This document shows positions 18,372-28,810 of a stretch of DNA of 64,000 nt, piece after piece (the first letter of the stretch is position 1; each line of letters begins with the position of its first letter). The stretch is from Variovorax sp. Root411 (lineage in GTDB: Bacteria > Pseudomonadota > Gammaproteobacteria > Burkholderiales > Burkholderiaceae_C), in assembly GCF_001425205.1 (NCBI RefSeq), contig NZ_LMDW01000001.1, positions 497,928 through 561,927 on the forward strand, given 5' to 3'. A program made the translations under genes and the position numbers. The notes below the pieces were generated by a model, which was given only the letters and a program-made list of their open reading frames with translations, made no database searches and was not told where the DNA came from.

Positions 18372-18959
18372 TCAGGCCGCGAGGATCTCGACCTTGGGCC
18401 AGCGTCGCGCGAACTGCTTCTGCTCCACGCGCTGCCGGTACGTCGCGGCATCCGCGCGCGCGGGGTTGTGCCGAACGCGCAGCCCGAACAGATCTTCCAG
18501 GCCGTGCGGCGCCAGCACGCGGATCGAGTCGTCGGCAGCCAGGGACACACCGACGCAGGTCGCGAACTCCGGCCATGTCGAAATGCCTTCCTCCAGCGAG
18601 GACAGCGGCGCCACGGCCTGTCCAAGGCTTTCCCGGAACCAGTGATGCACATGCGCCTGGTTGGTCACTTCCCAGCGATGCGCCGGCATCCGCATCGACA
18701 GCTGTTTCTGCAGGGCGGCCTCGCCGAGCCGCGGCGGCTCGTTGGCATCGAAGTACACGACGTCAATGTCTTCCAGGGCCGTGGGCTCGCTGAATCCGTG
18801 AAGCGAATCCCAGACCAGGCTGCGCACTGCCCCCGCACCGATGCACCACGCGCCGAGGTCCAGCTCGCGCACCGCCGCCAAGGCGGCCATGAGATAGGGG
18901 GCGCCGCGCACCAGTTCGATGAGGCGCTGCGCGTGGCCAGGTGAAGAGGTGCGATGCAT
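18372..18959 (-). CDS. Nucleotidyltransferase-like family protein
   Basis: A 195-residue protein resembling the DUF925/NTP-transferase-6 family: the GAGAVRSLVWDSLHG segment followed by EDIDVVYFD supplies the glycine-rich turn and the Asp-x-Asp metal site of the nucleotidyltransferase fold. RMPAHRWEVTNQAHVHHWF is also typical. Members are cytoplasmic and of unknown substrate. The ATG at 18959 opens MHRTSSPGHAQRLIEL. It is divergent from the deoxyribosyltransferase-like gene, with 86 bases between the starts. Confidence 0.8.
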   Translation of the reverse strand: MHRTSSPGHAQRLIELVRGAPYLMAALAAVRELDLGAWCIGAGAVRSLVWDSLHGFSEPTALEDIDVVYFDANEPPRLGEAALQKQLSMRMPAHRWEVTNQAHVHHWFRESLGQAVAPLSSLEEGISTWPEFATCVGVSLAADDSIRVLAPHGLEDLFGLRVRHNPARADAATYRQRVEQKQFARRWPKVEILAA

Positions 18960-19045
18960 GGGCCGGCGACTGTAGCTCACCGCGGCGTGCGCGCCAGTTG
19001 TTGGTGCATCTTGAGCCGAACCCAAAAAGCGAGGATGCTCGGCCG

Positions 19046-19591
19046 ATGGACAACAACCCCGATCCCTCGAGGCGCCCGCAGATCTACCTCGCGGGACCGG
19101 ACGTCTTTCGTCCGGACGCGAGAGGCCATTTCGTTCGGCTCGCCGCGGCCTGCGAAGCACTCGGCCTCTGCGCACTGCTGCCGGCCGACGGCAACGAGGA
19201 GCCTGCACCCGAAGCTCCGGAAATGCAGATCTACAAGGCCAACATGCAGCGCCTTCGCAGCGCCGATGGTGTCGTCGCCAACCTCGCCTGCTTCAGGGGG
19301 CTGGAGCCCGACTCCGGCACGGTGTTCGAGGTGGGCGCGGCGGTCGCGCTCGGGATTCCGGTGGTGGCCTACGGGGTGCCCGAGGGGAGCTATGCGGACC
19401 GCGCGCGGGCGGCATTGTCGTGCGAGAAGGATTCGGGCGGCGTGCTGCGCGAGCATGGCACCGGCATCGCCGTCGAAGACTTCGGCCAGCAATTGAACCT
19501 GATGCTGGCCTGCTCGATCCACATCGAGCCGACGCCGGAAGCGGCACTGCAAAGAATGGCTGCGTTGCTTGCCACCGCAGACCCGCAATAG
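19046..19591 (+). CDS. Nucleoside 2-deoxyribosyltransferase family protein
   Basis: A 181-residue protein with the family's N-terminal nucleotide-sugar motif IYLAGPDVFRPDA, MQIYKANMQRLRSADGVVANL (the DxV/A-N strand that contacts the sugar) and the catalytic glutamate region PDSGTVFEVGAAVALGIPVV. Family members move or hydrolyse the deoxyribosyl group of nucleosides or nucleotides in salvage. The ATG at 19046 sits ten codons before the motif. It is a monocistronic gene divergent from the nucleotidyltransferase-like gene. Confidence 0.87.
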   Translation: MDNNPDPSRRPQIYLAGPDVFRPDARGHFVRLAAACEALGLCALLPADGNEEPAPEAPEMQIYKANMQRLRSADGVVANLACFRGLEPDSGTVFEVGAAVALGIPVVAYGVPEGSYADRARAALSCEKDSGGVLREHGTGIAVEDFGQQLNLMLACSIHIEPTPEAALQRMAALLATADPQ

Positions 19592-19643
19592 GGGCACCGC
19601 GGGGACTTCTGGCTCATCTGTGAGGCGTCTGTCCGGCGGACGG

Positions 19644-19991
19644 CTACTTCCTGCAGTCGCCGCCGACGGACACGGTGCCGTCTTTGCACTCGGTGAGCAT
19701 CGGCTCGCCCGGCGTGGGTGCCGGGGCCGAGCCTGAGCCGGACGCGGGACCGGGCCCGACGTCCTTCAGGTAAACGATCTTCTTGCTGCCGAGTTCGCAG
19801 CTGCCCACCACCTGCCCGTTTGCCGACGCATTGGCATCGACGACGGTGACGGTGAAGCGCGCCACGCCGGCCGCGGCGATCTTCGATTCGATGCGGGTGC
19901 GCAGGGCCTCGCAGTCCTCGGCCCCCTGAGCCGCAGCCGCGCCAGCCAGCAGGGCCAGCGCGGCGGGGAGCATCGTGAGCCAAGGCTTCAT
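19644..19991 (-). CDS. DUF1161-type small secreted protein
   Basis: A 115-residue protein with a cleavable signal peptide (MKPWLTMLPAALALLAGAAA, cut near AQG). The mature part matches the DUF1161 pattern: EDCEALRTRIESKIAAAGV, then FTVTVVDANA and VVGSCELGSKKIVYLK. The C-terminal tail is proline/glycine-rich and ends with two cysteines (TECKDGTVSVGGDCRK). Expected location is the periplasm; function unknown. It lies 23 bases downstream of the isocitrate dehydrogenase gene on the same strand and might be cotranscribed with it. Confidence 0.8.
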   Translation of the reverse strand: MKPWLTMLPAALALLAGAAAAQGAEDCEALRTRIESKIAAAGVARFTVTVVDANASANGQVVGSCELGSKKIVYLKDVGPGPASGSGSAPAPTPGEPMLTECKDGTVSVGGDCRK

Positions 19992-20014
19992 GGCTGCCAC
20001 CCGCTCGATGCCCG

Positions 20015-22252
<2,238 letters not shown>

Positions 22253-22411
22253 GCGCTTGCTTCCGTAGATCCTGGGTTGTCGGGTTGGCTGGAACTTCCG
22301 GCGAAAGGCTTTTTCGACGGAATCCCCGATTGTCGCCGGACAGGGAAGGGTTCGGCCGGCGGGGGGGCGATGCCCCTTTTTGCGGGCGTTTTCAGTTGCC
22401 GGGGCAGAGTC

Positions 22412-23044
22412 TCAGCCGAGCGGCAGTTCGATGGTGGCCGCCAGCGGCACCGTGTCGATGCGCGCCGCGCTGGCCACGACGATCGCCTGCTCCTGCTGTG
22501 CCGCGAAGGCAGAAAGCGTGCTCCAAAGGCATCGCGTCGAGGGCATGTCGAGCCCGGCCGTCGGTTCGTCGAGCAGGACGAGTGCCCGGCCCGATGCGAG
22601 GCCGGCAGCCATCCACACCTTGCGCTTCGAGCCGGTCGAGAGCATGAACATCTTCTTGTCGAGGTGCGGGGCCAGCGCGAAGCCGTCGGCGATGGCCTGC
22701 CACTTCGCTTCGCTGAAGCCCGTGTCGCCCTCGGCGAGCGAGGCGGTGCATTCGCGCGCGGTGAGCTGGTCGAACCGGTCGGTCACGGGGTCGACGAAGA
22801 ACACATGGCGGCGGTAGGCCTCGGGTGCGGCGTCGAGGCTTACCCCCGCCACCGCCAGCCGGCCGGCGGCGGGCAGCGCGCCCGCCATCACCTGCAGCAG
22901 TGCCGACTTGCCGGTGCCGGTGTCGCCATACAGCAGCGTGACGCCCGGGCCGATGGTCGCGTGCCAGTTCGACACCAATGCAGGCTGGTCGGGATAGGCA
23001 AAGCGCAGCGCATCGATCTGGAGGAGGGGAAGGGAAGGGTTCAT
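22412..23044 (-). CDS. Stand-alone ABC transporter ATP-binding protein
   Basis: A 210-residue nucleotide-binding subunit: Walker A YGDTGTGKSALL (about 39-50), signature MLSTGSKRKVWMAAGL (LSTGS instead of LSGGQ), and Walker B RALVLLDEPTAGLD. The small size and sequence resemble heme-exporter CcmA-like or multidrug-type ATPases. No permease gene is adjacent on either strand, so its partner must be encoded elsewhere or the protein acts alone. The ATG at 23044 starts MNPSLPLLQIDALRFAY. It is divergent from the secreted hypothetical gene by 75 bases. Confidence 0.85.
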   Translation of the reverse strand: MNPSLPLLQIDALRFAYPDQPALVSNWHATIGPGVTLLYGDTGTGKSALLQVMAGALPAAGRLAVAGVSLDAAPEAYRRHVFFVDPVTDRFDQLTARECTASLAEGDTGFSEAKWQAIADGFALAPHLDKKMFMLSTGSKRKVWMAAGLASGRALVLLDEPTAGLDMPSTRCLWSTLSAFAAQQEQAIVVASAARIDTVPLAATIELPLG

Positions 23045-23119
23045 GGTCGTGCCCGACTTTATCAAGCGACTCGTACGAAACCCGCCCAGCCCCCCGGGCC
23101 ATGGCTACCATTCGGCTCC

Positions 23120-23890
23120 ATGAAAAAGCTGCTGCTGCTCGCCCTGTCGTTCGCCGCCCCCGTGTTCGCCGCGCCCTCAGCGCAGGTGTTCGATGCCGTG
23201 AAGAAACCCGAATCGCTCGATGCGCAATGGCGTGCCCGCCTGTGCGCCCTGCTGCCGCAACCCTGCGACGTGCAGCAGCTCGGCCTGTACCGTCCGCGCG
23301 GCGCCGCGCCCGGCGACTACGTGGTGCTGTCGGCCGAGCCGATGGCCATGGCGCGCATCAAACGCAGCACGAACGCGACGGGCTGGCAGCTCGACCGTCT
23401 CCATGATTTCTCGGACTACGCGCAGTCCCTGAAAAAGGACAACAACGGCGCCGAGCGGCCCGACACGCGGCTGTCGCTGGCGCCCGCGCTCTATCCACTG
23501 GCCGATGGCAAGTGGGCCGTGGCCGTGCTGCAGACCGTGTCGGAGATGTATTCCGGCGGCGGCGCCTCCTTCGACACCGCCGACTTCGTGCCGCTCGAAG
23601 GCGGCAAGGCCGTGCACGACGGCATTCCGTTCTCGTGCTTCAAGATGATCCGCGCCTGCTTCAGCGAGAAGGAATACAAGACCTCGAAGCACTGCCACGA
23701 CGAGAGCAATGGCAGCCTGCGCATCGCCTATGGCGAGCCTGCGAAGCCGGGCGCGCCCTACGAGTGGCAATACACATGGCTGCAGAGCGAATGGCCGCAG
23801 AACGAGCCGCAGAGCGCCGCGACCACCACGCGCATCCGCTTCACCGCGAAGACCACCGAGCGCGCGGATTTCTGCGGCGGCCCGCAATAA
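23120..23890 (+). CDS. Hypothetical periplasmic protein, 256 aa
   Basis: The signal peptide MKKLLLLALSFAAPVFA-AP predicts export to the periplasm. The mature protein has six cysteines (pairs CALLPQPC, CFKMIRAC, then CH and C near the end) that could form disulfides. No family recognised. It starts 20 bases downstream of a possible promoter region shared with the ABC ATPase gene. It converges with the MFS gene, six bases between the stops. Confidence 0.75.
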   Translation: MKKLLLLALSFAAPVFAAPSAQVFDAVKKPESLDAQWRARLCALLPQPCDVQQLGLYRPRGAAPGDYVVLSAEPMAMARIKRSTNATGWQLDRLHDFSDYAQSLKKDNNGAERPDTRLSLAPALYPLADGKWAVAVLQTVSEMYSGGGASFDTADFVPLEGGKAVHDGIPFSCFKMIRACFSEKEYKTSKHCHDESNGSLRIAYGEPAKPGAPYEWQYTWLQSEWPQNEPQSAATTTRIRFTAKTTERADFCGGPQ

Positions 23891-23896
23891 GGCCGT

Positions 23897-25189
23897 TCAG
23901 CGACTGGGCACGGTCGTCGCGCCCACATGCATCGTGCGGCCCGCGCCCAGCCCCGCGGCCACGAGCGCGATGCCCAGCCCGATGAACAGCCACGAAGAGG
24001 CGCGAAAGCTCCCCGTCCAGCCGTGCAGCAGCCCGGCCACCAGCGGACCGAAGGCGGCCACCATGTAGCCCACGCCCTGCGCCATGCCCGAGAGGTGCGC
24101 GGCCACGTGCGAGTCGGGCGAGCGCAGCACGATCATCGTGAGCGCCAGCGCGAAGGTGCCGCCTTGTGAAATGCCCAGCAGCACGGCCCAGGCCCATACC
24201 CCGCCCACGCCGCCGAGCGGCGCGAACAGCATCGCCAGCATCGCGCCCACCGTGAGCATCGACAGCGCCACGGCCAGGCCGCGCTGGTTGCGCAGCTTCA
24301 CCGCCAGCGCGGGCACCACGAGGCAGGTCACCACCTGCGTCATGACCGACAGCGACACCACGTAGCCGGCTGTTTCGCTGCCGAGCCCGCGCTCGCGCAA
24401 TATCGGCGCGAGCCAGCCCATCACGATGTAGGCGAGGGCGGACTGCAGGCCCATGAAGAAGGTGACCTGCCACGCCAGCCTGTCGCGCCACAGCCCGCGC
24501 ACCGTGAAGCCCGATTCGCTCGCCACCGGCTTCAGCGGCAGCGCCTGCGGCGCCCAGATCAGCGTGACCAGCGCGGCCGGCAGCGCCCACATCGCGAGCG
24601 CCATGGTCCAGCCGCCGCCCAGCGCGTGCTCGATGGGCACCGTCAGGCCCGCGGCGCTGGCCGCGCCGCCGCACACGGCCATGGTGTAGAGGCCCATCAT
24701 CAGCGCGGCCTGGTTCGCGAAGTCGCGCTTCACGAGGCCCGACAGCAGCACGTTCGACACCGCGATGCCGCTGCCCGCGATGGCCGAGGCCAGGAACAGC
24801 AGCGGGATGCTGCCGGTGCCGCGCAGCACCGTGCCGGCCAGGATCAGCACCATGCACGCGAGCAGCGTGCGCTCGGTGCCGAAGCGACGGCCGAGGCCGG
24901 GCGCGAGCGGCGCGAACACGCCGAGGCAAACGATCGGCAGTGTGGTCAGCAGGCTCGCGGCGGTGGCCGAGAGCCCGGTGGCCTTGATGATCTCCGGCAG
25001 CACCACCGAGAGGCTGGCGAACACCGGGCGCAGGTTGAAGGCGATCAGCACCACGCTGGCGGCGAGCAGGATGCGGCGCGCGAGGGTGGGTGCGGGCGTG
25101 GGGCGCGGGGCGGGCTGGCTGTCGACTTCGGCGTCGATCAGCAGGTCGTCGGCGGTGCTGCTGCGGGAAGCCAGCGTGAGCGAGCTCAT
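23897..25189 (-). CDS. CynX/NimT-type MFS transporter
   Basis: A 430-residue inner-membrane transporter with about twelve helices after a 37-residue polar N-terminus. It fits the CynX/NimT branch of the major facilitator superfamily: NLRPVFASLSVVLPEIIKAT in the first helix-loop region, GLGRRFGTERTLLACM for the loop 2-3 signature, and GISQGGTFALALTMIVLRSP. CynX exports or takes up cyanate, but members also handle nitroimidazoles and other compounds, so the link to the cynS gene 6 kb away is only suggestive. Its ATG overlaps the stop of the GntR gene (ATGA), so the two form an operon. Confidence 0.87.
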   Translation of the reverse strand: MSSLTLASRSSTADDLLIDAEVDSQPAPRPTPAPTLARRILLAASVVLIAFNLRPVFASLSVVLPEIIKATGLSATAASLLTTLPIVCLGVFAPLAPGLGRRFGTERTLLACMVLILAGTVLRGTGSIPLLFLASAIAGSGIAVSNVLLSGLVKRDFANQAALMMGLYTMAVCGGAASAAGLTVPIEHALGGGWTMALAMWALPAALVTLIWAPQALPLKPVASESGFTVRGLWRDRLAWQVTFFMGLQSALAYIVMGWLAPILRERGLGSETAGYVVSLSVMTQVVTCLVVPALAVKLRNQRGLAVALSMLTVGAMLAMLFAPLGGVGGVWAWAVLLGISQGGTFALALTMIVLRSPDSHVAAHLSGMAQGVGYMVAAFGPLVAGLLHGWTGSFRASSWLFIGLGIALVAAGLGAGRTMHVGATTVPSR

Positions 25190-25887
25190 CGCGTGCCCAG
25201 CGCCAGCGCGTTGATCATCGGCGCCATGAAGGCGCGCACCGCCGCGGCGGCCACGTCGGGGTCGCGGCTGGCAATGCCTTCGACGATCGTGCGGTGTGCG
25301 GCATCGTCGGGCTCGGGCAGGCTGGTGCCGCCCATCGAACTCGCGATCGTTTCCTTGATGTAGCCAGTGATGAAGCGGCAGGTTTCGGCCAGTGCGAGGT
25401 TGCCCGACACGTCAACGATGGCGAGGTGGAAGGCGAGGTCGCGCTCGATGAAGCCCGCGCCGTTGTCGCTGGTGTCGGGCACGCCGCGCCTGTCGAGCAG
25501 GGTGTGCAGGCGGCGCAGGTCGCGCGAGGTGTGGCGCACCGCGGCGAGCCGGGCGGCTTCCACCTCGAGCGCGCGGCGCACTTCGAACTGGTCACGCAGG
25601 CTGGCCAGGCGCAGCTTCTGCAGGCTGGACGAGGGGTCGAAGCCCGAACGAACATAGGTGCCGGAGCCTTGCCGCACTTCGAGCAGCCCGCGCGACACCA
25701 GCGTCTTGACCGCCTCGCGCACCGTGCCGCGGCTCACGCCCAGCAATTGCGCAAGCTGAGGCTCGATGGGGATGCGGGAGCCCACGGCCCAGCGGCCGGC
25801 GGAGATTTCGGCGCGGATGCTGTCGGCGGCGGTGTCCGCCAGAGAGGTTCGGGGGGCTTGGGCAAGCATCGGGAGGACCTGGGTCAT
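25186..25887 (-). CDS. FadR-subfamily GntR transcriptional regulator
   Basis: A 233-residue GntR regulator: winged helix (about 18-80) with IRAEISAGRWAVGSRIPIEP, LAQLLGVSRGTVREAVKTLV and the wing EVRQGSGTYV. The all-helical FCD effector domain (about 95-225) shows metal-site residues in ERDLAFHLAIVDVSGN and AHRTIVEGIASRD. It is encoded immediately upstream of, and translationally coupled to, the MFS transporter, which it presumably controls together with itself. The ligand is probably a carboxylic acid, as in most FCD proteins. Confidence 0.9.
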   Translation of the reverse strand: MTQVLPMLAQAPRTSLADTAADSIRAEISAGRWAVGSRIPIEPQLAQLLGVSRGTVREAVKTLVSRGLLEVRQGSGTYVRSGFDPSSSLQKLRLASLRDQFEVRRALEVEAARLAAVRHTSRDLRRLHTLLDRRGVPDTSDNGAGFIERDLAFHLAIVDVSGNLALAETCRFITGYIKETIASSMGGTSLPEPDDAAHRTIVEGIASRDPDVAAAAVRAFMAPMINALALGTR

Positions 25888-26010
25888 TCAATGATTGGAC
25901 GAATTTTGCCGCCAAACAAAGCCCGGACTGTACATGTGGTGGTTGGCCCGGCAGCATCTTTACCAAGCGCCGGCCCTCTCTTCGTGCCACGAAGCGCGCC
26001 GTCCATGGTT

Positions 26011-28263
26011 TTACCGGCGCGCGCTTTTCGTCACCACGCCGGCGCCGCGCACTTCGAGCCGGCGCTGGTCGACCACCTTGCCGCCAGCGTCCACCAGCTC
26101 GATCAGGTGACGCCCCGGCCAGGGAAACCACTGCACGCTGTTGCCGCGCGCGAAGGGCTTGCCGTCGATGCGCCACTGCACGCCGCGGCCTTCGGAGTCG
26201 AAGCGCACCCGCTGGCGCTGCGGCGGAATGTCGGGGTCGAGCGCGATGATGGTGCCGTCGGCCGGCGCGGTGATGCGCGCCGAGGCGGCGTCGGCCGCCA
26301 TGCCGGTATCGAGCGCGAACAGCGGCTGCTCGGTGCCCTGCAGGAACCATTCGCTGCGTGCCGCTTCGAGCGGGTTGCCGTCGGCGCCGTTGCCGAAGCT
26401 CACGCGCGCCTCGACGAGCCCGGGTGGCGGCGCGGGCGCACGGCTCGGCTCGCGCGTGTGCAGGAAGCGCATCACCTCGGCCCACACCGGCGCGGCGCCG
26501 CTGGTGCCGCTCACGTCCCACATCGATTCGCCGCTGGCGTTGCCCACCCACACGCCCACCGTGTAGCGCTGCGACCAGCCCACGGCCCAGTTGTCGCGCA
26601 TGTCCTTGCTGGTGCCGGTCTTCACGGCGGTCCAGAAGCGGGTGGAAAGAATGCTGTCGAGGCCGAAGGTGCGCGTGCGCGCGTTGGGGTCGGAGAGGAT
26701 GTCGCCGACGATGAAGGCGGCGCGCGGGTCGAGCAGCGGCGGCTTCGATCTTTCGGCCGGGACGGGGGGCCGCACGGTCAGCGTCGTCGGGCCGTAGCGC
26801 CCGCCGTTGGCCAGCATGCGGTAGGCGTTGGTGAGCGACAGCAGCGACACCTCGGCGCTGCCGAGCGCGAGGCTGTAGCCGTAGTAGTCGCCGCTCTCTC
26901 GCAGCGGCAGCCCGGCGGCGCGCAGCTCGCGCGCGAAGGCTTCGGGCGACACCATCACCAGCGTGCGCACGGCCGGCACGTTGAGCGAGGCGGCCAGCGC
27001 GGTGCGCGCCGACACCGGGCCCTTGAAGCGGCGGTCGTAGTTCTGCGGAATGTAGAGGCCGCTGGCCGTGCTGATCTGCGCCGACGAGTCCTCGATCAGC
27101 GAGGCCGCGGTGATGCGCCGCTCGGCTATCGCCTGGCCGTAGAGCAGCGGTTTGAGCGTGGAGCCGGGCTGCCGCAGGGCGGTGACGCCATCGACCTCGG
27201 CTGCCTGGCTCAGCGGGCCGGAGGAGCCGACCCAGGCAAGCACCTCGCCGGTCGCGTTGTCGAGCACCACGAGCGCGCCGTCTTCCACGTGGCGCTCGCG
27301 CAGTTCGCGCAGGTGGCGCTGCAGCGTGTCCAGGGCAAAGCGCTGCAGCGGCGCGCGCAGGGTGGTGCGCACACCGGTTTCCTTGCTGTCTTTCTCCCTC
27401 CCCCTCTGGGGGAGGGCCGGGGTGGGGGCTGCCCCCGCATTCGCATCCCGAATCTCGCGCAGCGCGCGCCGCGCCGCATGCGGCGCGATCCCTTCGTTCG
27501 TCTCGAAGGCGCGCCGCTGCACCGCTGCGCTCGTGAACATGTCGAGCGCTTCGCAGTCGACCTTCTGCTGCGGCTCCATCGCGCGCAGCACCTCGCAGGC
27601 GCGCTGCGCCACCACGGCAGGCTTTGCATTCGGCGCGCGCACCAGCGCCGAGGCCACGGCGGCCTCGCGCGCATCGAGCCCGCTCGGCGCCTTGCCGAAC
27701 AGCGTGCGCGAGAGCGCGTCGATGCCCACGATCTCGCCGCGGAACGGCACGGTGTTGAGGTAGGCCTCGAGGATCTGGTCCTTGCGCCAGTTGCGCTCCA
27801 GCTGCGCGGCCGCCACTGTCTGGCCGATCTTCTGCGTGAAGCTGCGTCCGCCAGAGGCGCGGCGCAGGTCGTCGTCGAGCAGGCCCGACAGCTGCATCGT
27901 GATGGTCGAGGCGCCGCGCGTTCGCGTGTTCCAGACGTTGCCCCAGGCCGCGGCCGAGACCGCGCGCCAATCGATGCCGCTGTGTTCGTAGAAGCGCTTG
28001 TCCTCGCTCAGCACCATGGCCGTGCGCAGCGCGGGCGACACGTCGGCCAGTGCGGTCCACTGGCCGCGCCGCACGGTGGGATCGGTGCGCACGCGCTGCA
28101 GCGGTTCGCCGTTGCGGTCGAGCACGGCGGTGTCGGACGAGCGGAAGTCGCGCTTCACTTCCTCGAAGCTCACAAGGGCCCAGGCCGGATGGGCGCAGGC
28201 CGCCGCCAGCAGGGCAGCGGCGAGGGCCTTGCGGATAGGAAGGAAGAGGGTCGCGGGCTGCAT
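26011..28263 (-). CDS. pbpC: Penicillin-binding protein 1C (bifunctional transglycosylase/transpeptidase)
   Basis: A 750-residue PBP1C. An N-terminal anchor (LFLPIRKALAAALLAAACA) is followed by glycosyltransferase family 51 (about 45-250) with catalytic EDKRFYEHSGIDW and GASTITMQL. The penicillin-binding transpeptidase (about 300-570) has the active serine PGSTLKPLLYG, a SLN motif in AASLNVPAVR, and VKTGTSKDMRDNW. A C-terminal PBP1C beta domain follows. It acts in the periplasm on peptidoglycan. Oddity: between the two enzyme domains the linker includes about 17 residues (around 277-293, GAAPTPALPQRGREKDSK) encoded by a repeat element. PBP1C genes often neighbour alpha-2-macroglobulin genes; here that gene lies 8.6 kb away, beyond an exopolysaccharide operon. 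Confidence 0.95.
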   Translation of the reverse strand: MQPATLFLPIRKALAAALLAAACAHPAWALVSFEEVKRDFRSSDTAVLDRNGEPLQRVRTDPTVRRGQWTALADVSPALRTAMVLSEDKRFYEHSGIDWRAVSAAAWGNVWNTRTRGASTITMQLSGLLDDDLRRASGGRSFTQKIGQTVAAAQLERNWRKDQILEAYLNTVPFRGEIVGIDALSRTLFGKAPSGLDAREAAVASALVRAPNAKPAVVAQRACEVLRAMEPQQKVDCEALDMFTSAAVQRRAFETNEGIAPHAARRALREIRDANAGAAPTPALPQRGREKDSKETGVRTTLRAPLQRFALDTLQRHLRELRERHVEDGALVVLDNATGEVLAWVGSSGPLSQAAEVDGVTALRQPGSTLKPLLYGQAIAERRITAASLIEDSSAQISTASGLYIPQNYDRRFKGPVSARTALAASLNVPAVRTLVMVSPEAFARELRAAGLPLRESGDYYGYSLALGSAEVSLLSLTNAYRMLANGGRYGPTTLTVRPPVPAERSKPPLLDPRAAFIVGDILSDPNARTRTFGLDSILSTRFWTAVKTGTSKDMRDNWAVGWSQRYTVGVWVGNASGESMWDVSGTSGAAPVWAEVMRFLHTREPSRAPAPPPGLVEARVSFGNGADGNPLEAARSEWFLQGTEQPLFALDTGMAADAASARITAPADGTIIALDPDIPPQRQRVRFDSEGRGVQWRIDGKPFARGNSVQWFPWPGRHLIELVDAGGKVVDQRRLEVRGAGVVTKSARR
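27384..27435 (-). repeat. Repeat element inside the pbpC coding sequence
   Basis: About 52 bases (core CCCTCCCCCTCTGGGGGAGG) closely match one arm of the palindromic element at 16857-16975. Here it is read in frame as part of pbpC, giving the linker peptide around APTPALPQRGRE. Its short self-complementary core could form a hairpin in the mRNA. The repeat relation is seen by direct comparison of the two loci. Confidence 0.7.
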
Positions 28264-28528
28264 CGAAAAGGTCGGTGTCCGGAAGCGTGGGCGCCGACAT
28301 TCTCTGCGATGCACCACGGGAACGGCGCCTACTCCGCGACGGGCGGCTTGCCGCCTTGCGGGCATGAAAACTTCGGCCCAAAGTTCAAGCCATGTTCCAC
28401 ATCCGGTAACGAACTTCACGCAAGCGCTTCACTGGAGAAATCCGATGCGTACCGGCGTGGCCTTCAATGCAAATACCGGCTCGCAGGAGGCGAACCCCGG
28501 TTTCACAAACACTCCAAGGAGAACTCAC

Positions 28529-28741
28529 ATGACAAAGATACTGGCGATCCTGCTGGCCGCATCGGCCATCCTGGCCGGCTGCGTGGTCGCACCGTACGAC
28601 AACCCGCCGCCGCGCGGCCAACACTACGGCAACCGCGACCGGGACCGCGACGGCGTGCCGAACCGCTACGACCGCGATCGCGACAACGACGGCGTGCCCA
28701 ACCGCTACGACCGCAATCCGAACAACCCGTACCGCAACTGA
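28529..28741 (+). CDS. Small lipoprotein with Asp-rich calcium-binding-like repeats
   Basis: A 70-residue precursor with signal peptide MTKILAILLAASAILAGC; the lipobox LAGC predicts signal peptidase II cleavage and lipidation at Cys18. The rest contains two thrombospondin-type-3-like units, DRDGVPNRYDRDRDNDGVPN followed by a truncated third. Acidic side chains spaced as in Ca2+-binding loops suggest metal binding at the outer membrane. A strong binding site (CAAGGAG) precedes the ATG. A good terminator follows at 28756. Function unknown. Confidence 0.75.
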   Translation: MTKILAILLAASAILAGCVVAPYDNPPPRGQHYGNRDRDRDGVPNRYDRDRDNDGVPNRYDRNPNNPYRN

Positions 28742-28755
28742 GCGGTGAGATAAGG

Positions 28756-28790
28756 AAAGGCCGCGAAGCATGACGCTTCGCGGCCTTTTT
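28756..28790 (+). terminator. Rho-independent terminator
   Basis: AAAGGCCGCGAAGC pairs with GCTTCGCGGCCTTT around an ATGAC loop, a 14-bp perfect stem followed by a T run. It lies 15 bases after the lipoprotein stop and just before the end of the convergent LysE gene; the A-rich left side would let it also work in the other direction. Confidence 0.85.
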
Positions 28791-28810
28791 CATGAGCGCG
28801 CGCGGGTCGC

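Noticed and set aside
26011..28263. pbpC as a pseudogene because of the repeat insertion
   Set aside because: The insertion keeps the frame, and all transglycosylase and transpeptidase motifs are intact.
25294..28773. 1159-codon open frame on the plus strand across gntR and pbpC
   Set aside because: It is antisense to convincing genes and has no recognisable domains.
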